Origin: Pseudonocardia oroxyli
GTDB lineage: Bacteria; Actinomycetota; Actinomycetes; Mycobacteriales; Pseudonocardiaceae
NCBI RefSeq assembly: GCF_900102195.1
Contig: NZ_FNBE01000016.1
Location: 62,001 to 126,000 of the forward strand
DNA: 64,000 nt
Direction: 5' to 3'
A model generated the notes under the pieces. It searched no databases. It saw only the letters and a list, made by a program, of their open reading frames with translations, and was not told the origin of the DNA. The translations under genes were made by a program, and so were the position numbers. Positions 32,489-38,994 of this stretch are shown piece after piece. Within the stretch, counting starts at the first letter, position 1. The number at the start of each line of letters is the position of its first letter.

Positions 32489-32591
32489 CAAGCTCGTTCG
32501 GTCGGGTCGCAGGGGCTGGTGGGGTGGTCGTTCTGGCAGCTCGGCGCCCACGCAGAAGAGGGTCGGCCCGGGCAGCGGGCCGACCCTCTTC
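32477..32591 (+). ncRNA. Candidate small RNA ending in a 16-bp terminator hairpin
   Basis: From the predicted start near 32477 a 115-nt transcript would end at the hairpin 32555-32591. The gap from 32372 to 32850 holds no credible gene: frames on both strands lack ribosome sites or family similarity. A promoter, an operator-like box and a terminator in order, without a coding frame, suggest a small RNA, perhaps linked to metal or oxidative stress control of the nearby sod. No complementarity to the sod leader was seen. This is a hypothesis. Confidence 0.35.
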
Positions 32592-32619
32592 GTGTCCGTC
32601 CCCTCGTCCGGACACGAAG
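32555..32619 (+). terminator. Two overlapping strong hairpins
   Basis: Hairpin 1 has perfect 16-bp arms 32555-32570 and 32576-32591 around GGCAG. Hairpin 2 has perfect 11-bp arms 32588-32598 and 32609-32619. They share CTTC at 32588-32591, so the full stems cannot form together. They may be tandem terminators or alternative structures. Confidence 0.65.
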
Positions 32620-32740
32620 CCGGCGACGGGCAGGGGACCAGCCCGCGGAGCCTTCACTCCCGGCGTGCGGTGGCGTCGCGCACCGCGGCGGGCGCCGGGC
32701 CGCGACATCTCCGTCATCGCGCGCAGGTGATCCACAGTGG

Positions 32741-32777
32741 GGGAGCGGGGCGGTCGATGATCGACCGTTTCGCTCCC
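32741..32777 (+). terminator. 17-bp hairpin with three G-U pairs
   Basis: Arms 32741-32757 and 32761-32777 pair around TGA. GGG faces TTT in the middle, which pairs as G-U only in RNA from the + strand, so the structure points to + strand transcription. The neighbouring protein genes are both on the minus strand. Confidence 0.5.
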
Positions 32778-32850
32778 GACCTGCGGATCACGGGGCTCAG
32801 GCCACGATCGTCGCGCCCTCGGCCGTCCGTCGAGTCGGACCCCGTGAGTG

Positions 32851-33594
32851 TCACGTCCGGGTGATCCGGCCGCGGGCGACGAGCTCGAGGACGACCCAGA
32901 CCGCGAGGGTCTCGGCGGCGAGCAGGCCGATCAGGACCAGGATCTGGGCGGCGCCCGCCTGCACCGGGTCTCCGCTGCCCAGCAGCACGCCGACGAAGGC
33001 GCCGGGGAGGGTGACCAGGCCGACGGTCCGCGTCTGGTCGAGCGGGGGGACCAGGGCGTCGGTCGAGGACGCGCGGACCACGAGGAGCGCGGCGTCCCGG
33101 GGGAGGAACCCGAGGGAGAGGGCGGCCTCGTACTCGCCGCGTCGGGTCTGCAGCTGGTCGAGCGCGCGTCGGCCTGCGACGGACGTGGCGGTCATGGCAC
33201 CGCCGACGACGATGCCGGCGATCGGCACCACGGCGATCCCGGTCAGGGGGACCGTGCCGGTGGCGAGGACGACGGCCAGCACCGGCACGGTCCCGGCCAT
33301 CAGCGCGACACCGGCGAGGAGCCCGCTGCGCGCCCGGGTCATGCGGCGGGCCGAGGTCCAGGTCGCGACGCCGACCATCAGCGACACGAAGAGCGCGGTC
33401 GACCACCAGGACCGGACGACGGCGAGGATGACCGCGGCGACGGCGCCGAGCTGGACGATCGCGCGGACCGCGGCGACCGCGGACTGGCGTGCGGTGTCGA
33501 AGCGGGCGAGCAGGCTCGCGGCCACGGTCAGCACGACGAGCACCGCGAGCGCCACGCCGAGCGGCCACCCGACGACGACGGTCGACCCGCCCAT
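32851..33594 (-). CDS. FetB-type ABC permease (UPF0014, iron export)
   Basis: A 247-residue, seven-helix permease of the FetB family: ARQSAVAAVRAIVQLGAVAA, IAGIVVGGAMTATSVAGRRA and TVGLVTLPGAFVGVLLGSGD. In E. coli FetAB exports iron and protects from peroxide. The ATPase partner FetA is not in the neighbourhood. ATG 33594 has GGAGG-like signals upstream. It diverges from an iron-boxed siderophore-binding gene, which fits an iron-balance role. Confidence 0.85.
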   Translation of the reverse strand: MGGSTVVVGWPLGVALAVLVVLTVAASLLARFDTARQSAVAAVRAIVQLGAVAAVILAVVRSWWSTALFVSLMVGVATWTSARRMTRARSGLLAGVALMAGTVPVLAVVLATGTVPLTGIAVVPIAGIVVGGAMTATSVAGRRALDQLQTRRGEYEAALSLGFLPRDAALLVVRASSTDALVPPLDQTRTVGLVTLPGAFVGVLLGSGDPVQAGAAQILVLIGLLAAETLAVWVVLELVARGRITRT

Positions 33595-33710
33595 GCCGTC
33601 CTCCCTCGCGCCACGACTCCGACCCGGCGGAGCGCCTCGGCGTCAGTGTCCCGGGACGTCGATCACAGAGCTCGTCCGGCCACGGGGGAGCCGGCTAGTC
33701 TCCCTCAGAA

Positions 33711-33729
33711 TTAGGTGAGGCTCACTTGA
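33711..33729 (+). promoter_or_regulatory. Iron box (DmdR/IdeR type)
   Basis: TTAGGTGAGGCTCACTTGA matches 15 of 19 positions of the actinobacterial iron-box consensus (TTAGGTTAGGCTAACCTAA). It ends 9 nt before the ATG of the binding-protein gene, so Fe2+-loaded DmdR/IdeR should repress that gene when iron is plentiful. Confidence 0.8.
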
Positions 33730-33738
33730 GGAGTGGCG

Positions 33739-34755
33739 ATGCGTCGCAGCCGTGTCCTGGTCGGGATCGTGGCCGCCCTGGTGGTCCTCGCGGGGTGTGG
33801 AACGTCCGACGGGCAGGCACCCACGACGTCCGCGCCCCCGGCTCCGGCCGCCGCCGACGGCGCGCCCGGCCCGCAGGGCATTCCCGAGGGCATGGGCGCC
33901 GCCGAGCCGGACGGGGTGTTCCCCCGGACGGTGACGCACTTCGGCGGACAGACCCGCATCGATGCCGAGCCGACCCGGGTCGTGGTGATCGCGACCGGTC
34001 AGACGGACGCGATCCTCACCCTCGGTGTGGTGCCCGCCGGGGCGGCCGCCGGGGACGGGGCGGACCTGATCCCGCGCTACGTCCGCGACGCGTTCCCGCA
34101 GTACGCCGCCCAGCTGGACGCGATGCCGTCGGTCGGTCAGCGGCAGAACCCGAACCTCGAGTCGCTGGCGGCGCTGCAGCCGGACCTGATCATGGCGAAC
34201 GCGGCGGCGTCGCAGGACATCTACCCGGCGCTCTCGCAGATCGCGCCGACCGTGCTGGTCCAGGGCACCGGGGTGAACTGGAAGCAGGACTTCCTCCTGC
34301 TCGCCGACTCGCTCGGCAGGGAGGGCGTGGGCCGCGCGTACCTGGACTCGTTCGAGGCCGATGCGAAGGCGCTCGGTGCGCGGGCGGGGGACCGGACGGT
34401 GTCGTTCGTGCGCGTCACCGTCGACCGCACCCGGGTGTTCGGCGTGCCGTCCTTCCCCGGGTTCATCGCCTGGGACGCGGGGCTGGCCCGGCCCGCGACC
34501 CAACAGTTCGACAAGACCTCCCAGGACCTGTCGCCCGAGCAGCTCCGCGACGCGGACGGGGACCTGATCTTCTACTCCGTGCAGGGGTCGACGTCCGCCG
34601 CCGACGCCGCGAGCTCGCCGGTGCTGGGCAGCGAGCTCTGGCGCAACCTCACCGGCGAGCAGGTCTGGGTGGACGACGACCCGTGGTACCTGAACGCCGG
34701 ACCCACGGCCGCGCGGCTGGTGCTCGACGGGTTGACCCGGCAGCTCGCGCCCTGA
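33739..34755 (+). CDS. Iron-siderophore binding lipoprotein
   Basis: A 338-residue ABC binding protein. ATG 33739 is preferred (GAGGAG 5 nt upstream) over GTG 33733. The signal peptide ends in lipobox LAGC. The family-8 fold shows TRVVVIATGQTDAILTLGVV, GQRQNPNLESLAALQPDLIM and the central helix LLADSLGREGVGRAYLDSFE. It captures ferric siderophore at the cell surface. Permease and ATPase are not adjacent, so it must share a transporter encoded elsewhere. Regulated by the iron box just upstream. Confidence 0.9.
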   Translation: MRRSRVLVGIVAALVVLAGCGTSDGQAPTTSAPPAPAAADGAPGPQGIPEGMGAAEPDGVFPRTVTHFGGQTRIDAEPTRVVVIATGQTDAILTLGVVPAGAAAGDGADLIPRYVRDAFPQYAAQLDAMPSVGQRQNPNLESLAALQPDLIMANAAASQDIYPALSQIAPTVLVQGTGVNWKQDFLLLADSLGREGVGRAYLDSFEADAKALGARAGDRTVSFVRVTVDRTRVFGVPSFPGFIAWDAGLARPATQQFDKTSQDLSPEQLRDADGDLIFYSVQGSTSAADAASSPVLGSELWRNLTGEQVWVDDDPWYLNAGPTAARLVLDGLTRQLAP

Positions 34756-34913
34756 CCGCCGCGTGCGGCCGGACGCCGTCAGGACCGCATTCGGAGTCGG
34801 GGCGCCCGCGTCAAGATCGCGCATGAAGGGCTGCGGGGCGGCCTCGGGAGGGCGCATACCCGGGGTCGGGGCGCCGCAGCGGCGCCGCACCCGAGGCACG
34901 AAACGGAGTTCCG

Positions 34914-36197
34914 GTGACCCTCGCCGACCTCATCCCGACCCTGCGTCCCACCCTCGCCGCCCGGCTGGAGCCCGGCCTGTGGCCCGTCACCACCGCCGCG
35001 ACCTGCGACGGCCGGGTGTCCGTCGGCGGTTGTGATCTCGCCGAGCTGGCCGCGCGGCACGGCACGCCGCTGCAGGTGCTCGACGTCGCCGACGTCCGGG
35101 AGCGCTGCCGCGCCTACCGCCGCGCCCTGCCCGACGCCGAGATCGTGTATGCGGCGAAGGCGCTGCTCACCCCCGCGGTGGCCCGGCTGGTCGGCGCGGA
35201 GGGGATGTCGATCGACGCGTGCTCGGGCGGCGAGGTGGCGATCGCGGCGGCGGGGGTGTCGGGCGAGCGCATCCTGCTGCACGGGAACGTGAAGACCGAC
35301 GCCGACCTGCGGGCCGCCGCCGAGGCGCGCGTCGGGCTGATCGTCATCGACTCGCTCGACGAGATCGCACGCGTCGCCGCGCACGCGCGTGGCGTGCAGG
35401 ACGTGCTGATCCGGGTCACCCCCGGCGTCGACGCGCACACCCTGCCCGGGCTGACCACCGGCACGCTGAACCAGCAGTTCGGGCTGCCGTTCCCCGAGGC
35501 CGCGATCGCGGCGAAGGAGATCGGCACCCGTCGCGGGCTCCGGCTGGTCGGGCTGCACTGCCATCTCGGGTCACAGGTGACCTCGACCGCGCCGTACGTG
35601 GACGCCGTCCACCGGGTCGTCCGGTTCGCCGCGGAGCAGGACATCGACCTGCAGGTGCTGGACACGGGCGGCGGGCACGCCGTGGACGTCCGCGGTGCGG
35701 CGCACGACGGCCCCGCCACCCTGGACCCGAAGGACCTCGCCCGGGATCTCGGTCGGGCGCTGCGCGGCGCCTGCGCCCACCACGGGATCGCCGTGCCGCA
35801 CCTGCTGGTCGAGCCGGGCCGGGCGATCGTGGCGCGGGCGGGGGTCACCCTCTACCGGGTCTGGGCGGTCAAGCACGTCGGGGACACCACGTTCGTCGCG
35901 GTCGACGGCGGGATGAGCGACAACCCCCGCCCCGCGCTCTACGGCGCGCGCCACCCGGTGCGGCGGATCGGGAAGCCGGTGCGGGCGCCGCTGTCGCCGA
36001 TGACGGTCGTCGGACGGCACTGCGAGGCCACGGACCGGATCGCCGAGGGGGTGCCGCTGCCCGCCGACCTCGCCGTGGGCGACCTGCTGGCGGTGCCGTG
36101 CACGGGCGCCTACACCCGCTCCATGGCCTCCACCTACAACGCCGTCGCCCCGACCCCGATGCTCGGGGTCGGTGGGGGTGCGGCCCTGCCGATCTGA
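34914..36197 (+). CDS. lysA: Diaminopimelate decarboxylase
   Basis: A 427-residue PLP enzyme that decarboxylates meso-diaminopimelate to L-lysine. The fold-III TIM barrel carries Lys82 (VYAAKALLT) that binds PLP, HCHLGSQVTS, GGGHAVD and the C-terminal active-site CTGAYTRSMAS. GTG 34914 follows GGAG by about 8 nt. It stands apart from other lysine genes. Upstream (34756-34913) are a GC hairpin at 34870-34886 and one GTCAAGATCGC element at 34810-34820 like those before the kdp genes. Confidence 0.92.
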   Translation: MTLADLIPTLRPTLAARLEPGLWPVTTAATCDGRVSVGGCDLAELAARHGTPLQVLDVADVRERCRAYRRALPDAEIVYAAKALLTPAVARLVGAEGMSIDACSGGEVAIAAAGVSGERILLHGNVKTDADLRAAAEARVGLIVIDSLDEIARVAAHARGVQDVLIRVTPGVDAHTLPGLTTGTLNQQFGLPFPEAAIAAKEIGTRRGLRLVGLHCHLGSQVTSTAPYVDAVHRVVRFAAEQDIDLQVLDTGGGHAVDVRGAAHDGPATLDPKDLARDLGRALRGACAHHGIAVPHLLVEPGRAIVARAGVTLYRVWAVKHVGDTTFVAVDGGMSDNPRPALYGARHPVRRIGKPVRAPLSPMTVVGRHCEATDRIAEGVPLPADLAVGDLLAVPCTGAYTRSMASTYNAVAPTPMLGVGGGAALPI

Positions 36198-36237
36198 GGC
36201 GGCGGGGACACGGCGTTGCCCCGGTCGGGTGGTCGCC

Positions 36238-36259
36238 GTCAAGGGCGCGTCAACACCGG
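36238..36259 (+). promoter_or_regulatory. 11-bp direct repeat GTCAAGGGCGC-GTCAACACCGG
   Basis: Two copies of a GTCAA-headed 11-mer in tandem lie 38 nt before the DUF4118 gene. Direct repeats with 11-bp period are the usual target of OmpR/PhoB-type regulators such as KdpE, encoded at 44223. The same element recurs at 37017-37059. Confidence 0.5.
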
Positions 36260-36296
36260 TTGCCGCCGCCCGGCCGCCGGGTGTTCCCTCGATGTC

Positions 36297-37043
36297 GTGA
36301 CCAGGCATTATCGGGTGATCGGAGTCGTCGCGCCGCTCGTGGTGGCCGTGGCGACGAGCCTGCTGCGCGACCGGGTGGCCAACACCAGCGCCGCGCTCGT
36401 CCTCGTGCTGGTGGTCCTCGCGGTCGCCGTGCGCGGGGACCGCTGGGCGGGTCTGCTGGCCGCGCTCACCGCGGCGGCGGCGTTCGACTTCGTGCTCACC
36501 GCGCCGTACGACGACTTCGCCATCCACAGTGCCCGGGACGTCGAGACCGCGGTGCTGCTCCTGGTGGTCGGGGCGGCGGTGAGCGAGGTGGCGCAGTGGG
36601 GCCGCCGGGAGCTCGCCCGCGCGGTCCGGCAGGAGGGCCACGTCGAGGGCCTGGTGCAGGCGGCGCGGATGGCGGCCGACGGCGTCGGCACCGCCGAGGC
36701 CGCGGCCGTCGTCGCAGCCATGATCGCCGACGTCCTCGACCTCGACGACTGCCGCTTCGCCGCCGAGCCCTCCGATCCGCAGCGGCCGCGGCTGGGCCCC
36801 GACGGCGCGGTGACCTGGCGCGGGCGGCCGGTCGACGTCGCCCGGCACGGTCTGCCGACGATGGACCTCGTCGAGCTCGAGGCGCCGCGGGCGGGCGGGC
36901 GGTTCCTGCTCAGCTCGGCCACCGCCGTGCGCAAGCCCTCGGCCGCGCTGCTGCGGATCGCGGTCTCGCTCGCCGCCCAGGTGGGGCCCTCGACGGGTGA
37001 CCGGGGTCTCGCCCCCGTCAAGGACGCGTCAAAATCGCCGTGA
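36297..37043 (+). CDS. DUF4118 membrane protein, KdpD sensor-domain homologue
   Basis: A 248-residue protein from GTG 36297. Four close helices (about residues 8-25, 30-47, 50-70, 85-102) match DUF4118, the membrane core of KdpD; AAFDFVLTAPYDDFAIHSAR is the family loop. The following about 130 residues resemble a degenerate GAF domain. It lacks the KdpD and USP domains and any kinase. It lies just before kdpF and may modulate KdpD by pairing with its membrane domain. Its 3' end overlaps the second GTCAA repeat cluster. Confidence 0.75.
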   Translation: MTRHYRVIGVVAPLVVAVATSLLRDRVANTSAALVLVLVVLAVAVRGDRWAGLLAALTAAAAFDFVLTAPYDDFAIHSARDVETAVLLLVVGAAVSEVAQWGRRELARAVRQEGHVEGLVQAARMAADGVGTAEAAAVVAAMIADVLDLDDCRFAAEPSDPQRPRLGPDGAVTWRGRPVDVARHGLPTMDLVELEAPRAGGRFLLSSATAVRKPSAALLRIAVSLAAQVGPSTGDRGLAPVKDASKSP

Positions 37044-37059
37044 TCGGTGTCAAGGTCGC
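37017..37059 (+). promoter_or_regulatory. GTCAA repeat cluster before the kdp operon, candidate KdpE sites
   Basis: GTCAAGGACGC (37017-37027) and GTCAAAATCGC (37028-37038) are adjacent, and a third copy GTCAAGGTCGC lies at 37049-37059, two helical turns on. They sit 93-135 nt before the first small kdp peptide, suitable for activation by phosphorylated KdpE under potassium limitation. Confidence 0.55.
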
Positions 37060-37151
37060 GTAGCACCACTTCCTCCCGCGATCCGGCCCGCCGCAGACTC
37101 GCCACCGGCCCACCGGAAGTCCTGGTGGGCGCCTGGATGAGGAGTGTTCCG

Positions 37152-37235
37152 GTGGCCGATGTGCTGTACGCACTGCTGCTGGTCGGCGGGTTCGCCGTCC
37201 TGGTGCTGTGCCTGCGTGGGCTGGAGCGCCTGTGA
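37152..37235 (+). CDS. Small single-helix peptide before kdpF (27 aa)
   Basis: GTG 37152 follows GAGGAG by 8 nt. The 27 residues VADVLYALLLVGGFAVLVLC then LRGLERL form one membrane helix with a basic end, like KdpF. Its stop overlaps the kdpF start (GTGA). It may be a second KdpF-like stabilising subunit. Usually too short to be annotated, but start signal and overlap support it. Confidence 0.6.
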   Translation: MADVLYALLLVGGFAVLVLCLRGLERL

Positions 37236-37333
37236 GTACCGCTGACCTCGTGGCGAACGTCGTCGGCGGCGTCGTCGCGCTGGCGTTGCTGGTCTATCTC
37301 GTGGTGGCGCTGTTGCGGCCGGAGAGGTTCTGA
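37232..37333 (+). CDS. kdpF: Potassium-transporting ATPase subunit KdpF
   Basis: A 33-residue single-helix subunit. VVALALLVYLVVALLRPERF at the C-terminus is the KdpF hallmark (LLRPERF). KdpF stabilises the KdpABC complex in the membrane. GTG 37232 overlaps the preceding peptide by 4 nt, and kdpA begins 2 nt after its stop. Confidence 0.9.
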   Translation: MSTADLVANVVGGVVALALLVYLVVALLRPERF

Positions 37334-37335
37334 CG

Positions 37336-38994
37336 GTGGACGACACTCTCGCCGGGCTCCTGCAGGTGCTGTTCCTGCTGGTCCTGCTCGCGGCCTGCTA
37401 CGCGCCGCTGGGTGACTACATGGCCAGGGTCTTCACGTCCGAGAAGGACTGGCGGGTCGAGGCGGCGCTGTACCGGCTCGTCCGGGTCGACGCCTCCTCC
37501 GGGCAGCGCTGGCCGACCTACGCGATGGGACTGCTGGGCTTCTCGTTCGTCTCGATCGTGCTGCTCTACCTGCTGCAGCGCCTGCAACCGCTGCTGCCGC
37601 TGTCCTTCGGCCGCGGGGCGGTCGAGCCCGCGATGGCCTTCAACACCGCGGTCTCGTTCGTGACCAACACGAACTGGCAGTCCTACGTGCCCGAACAGGT
37701 CCTGGGCGACACCGTGCAGATGGCCGGGCTGACCGTGCAGAACGTGCTGTCCGCGGCCGTCGGGCTCGCGGTGGCCGCGGCGCTGATCCGCGGGTTCGTG
37801 CGCGCGAACACCGACCGGATCGGCAACTTCTGGGTCGACCTGACCCGCGCCACGGTGCGGATCATGCTGCCCCTGTCGTTCCTCGCCGCCGTCGGCCTGC
37901 TGATCATGGGTGTGACGATGTCGCTGCGCTCCGGCGTGGACGTCACCGGCCTGGACGGGAACACCTACACCCACCCGCTGGCGCCGACCGCCTCGCAGGA
38001 GGCGGTGAAGATGGTGGGCACCAACGGTGGCGGCGTGTTCAACGCGAACTCCGCGCACCCGTTCGAGAACCCGAGCGCGCTGTCGAACCTGTTCCAGATC
38101 TTCCTGATGCTCGTCGTCCCGGTCGCCATGACCCGGACCTTCGGCACGATGGTGGGCAACCGTCGTCAGGGCACGATCCTGCTGTCCGTGATGGGTGTCC
38201 TGTGGGGTGCGCTGCTGGCCGTCGCGTGGTTCGCCGAGACCCATCCCACCGGGGCGGCCGGGATCGCGACCGGGGCCATGGAGGGCAAGGAGACCCGCTT
38301 CGGGATCCCGACCTCCATCCTGTTCGGCGTCTCCACGACCGGGACCTCGACGGGCGCGGTGAACTCCCTGCACGACAGCTACTCCGGCGGCGCGGGCGGG
38401 GTGACCCTGCTGAACATGCTGCTCGGCGAGGTCGCCCCCGGCGGTGTCGGCGTGGGGTTGGTCGGGATCCTGGTGGTCGCGATCATCGCCATGTTCCTCG
38501 CCGGCCTGATGGTCGGGCGCACCCCCGAGTACCTGGGCAAGAAGCTCGGCCGCCGCGAGGTGACGTGCGCCGCGGTCTACATCCTGGTGATGCCGGCGAT
38601 CGTGCTCCTCGGCGCGGGTCTGGCGATCGCCCTGCCGAGCACGCTCGACGCGCTGAGCAACGACGGGGCGCACGGCTTCTCCGAGGTGCTCTACGCCTTC
38701 GCCAGCGCCGCCAACAACAACGGCTCGGCCTTCGGGGGCCTGACCGTGACCAGCGACTTCTTCCAGTCGGCGCTCGGGCTGGCGATGCTGTTCGGCCGGT
38801 TCGTGCTGATCCTGGCGGTGCTCGCCCTGGCGGGGTCGCTCGCCCAGCAGAAACGGGTGGAGGCCACCGCCGGGACGCTCGTCACGGACCAGCCGCTGTT
38901 CGGCGTCCTCGTCGGCGGGACCCTGATCCTGGTCGCCGCCCTCACCTTCTTCCCGGCCCTCGCGCTGGGCCCGCTCGCGGAGGCACTCGCATGA
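37336..38994 (+). CDS. kdpA: Potassium-transporting ATPase subunit KdpA
   Basis: A 552-residue channel-like subunit of the superfamily of K+ transporters. The selectivity-filter loops are visible, for example VSFVTNTNWQSY, GTNGGGVFNANSAHPFENP, STTGTSTGAVNS and AANNNGSAFGGLT. It selects and conducts K+ toward KdpB. GTG 37336; its stop overlaps the kdpB ATG. Confidence 0.97.
   Translation: MDDTLAGLLQVLFLLVLLAACYAPLGDYMARVFTSEKDWRVEAALYRLVRVDASSGQRWPTYAMGLLGFSFVSIVLLYLLQRLQPLLPLSFGRGAVEPAMAFNTAVSFVTNTNWQSYVPEQVLGDTVQMAGLTVQNVLSAAVGLAVAAALIRGFVRANTDRIGNFWVDLTRATVRIMLPLSFLAAVGLLIMGVTMSLRSGVDVTGLDGNTYTHPLAPTASQEAVKMVGTNGGGVFNANSAHPFENPSALSNLFQIFLMLVVPVAMTRTFGTMVGNRRQGTILLSVMGVLWGALLAVAWFAETHPTGAAGIATGAMEGKETRFGIPTSILFGVSTTGTSTGAVNSLHDSYSGGAGGVTLLNMLLGEVAPGGVGVGLVGILVVAIIAMFLAGLMVGRTPEYLGKKLGRREVTCAAVYILVMPAIVLLGAGLAIALPSTLDALSNDGAHGFSEVLYAFASAANNNGSAFGGLTVTSDFFQSALGLAMLFGRFVLILAVLALAGSLAQQKRVEATAGTLVTDQPLFGVLVGGTLILVAALTFFPALALGPLAEALA

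Noticed and set aside
32517..32592. Trp-rich short reading (GWSFWQLGAHAEEG) before a hairpin, like a tryptophan attenuator
   Set aside because: There is no stop codon near the hairpin in that frame, no good start codon, and no tryptophan or aromatic-amino-acid gene downstream.
34756..34913. Lysine riboswitch or T-box upstream of lysA
   Set aside because: The 158-nt leader shows a GC hairpin (34870-34886) but none of the conserved lysine-riboswitch or T-box elements.
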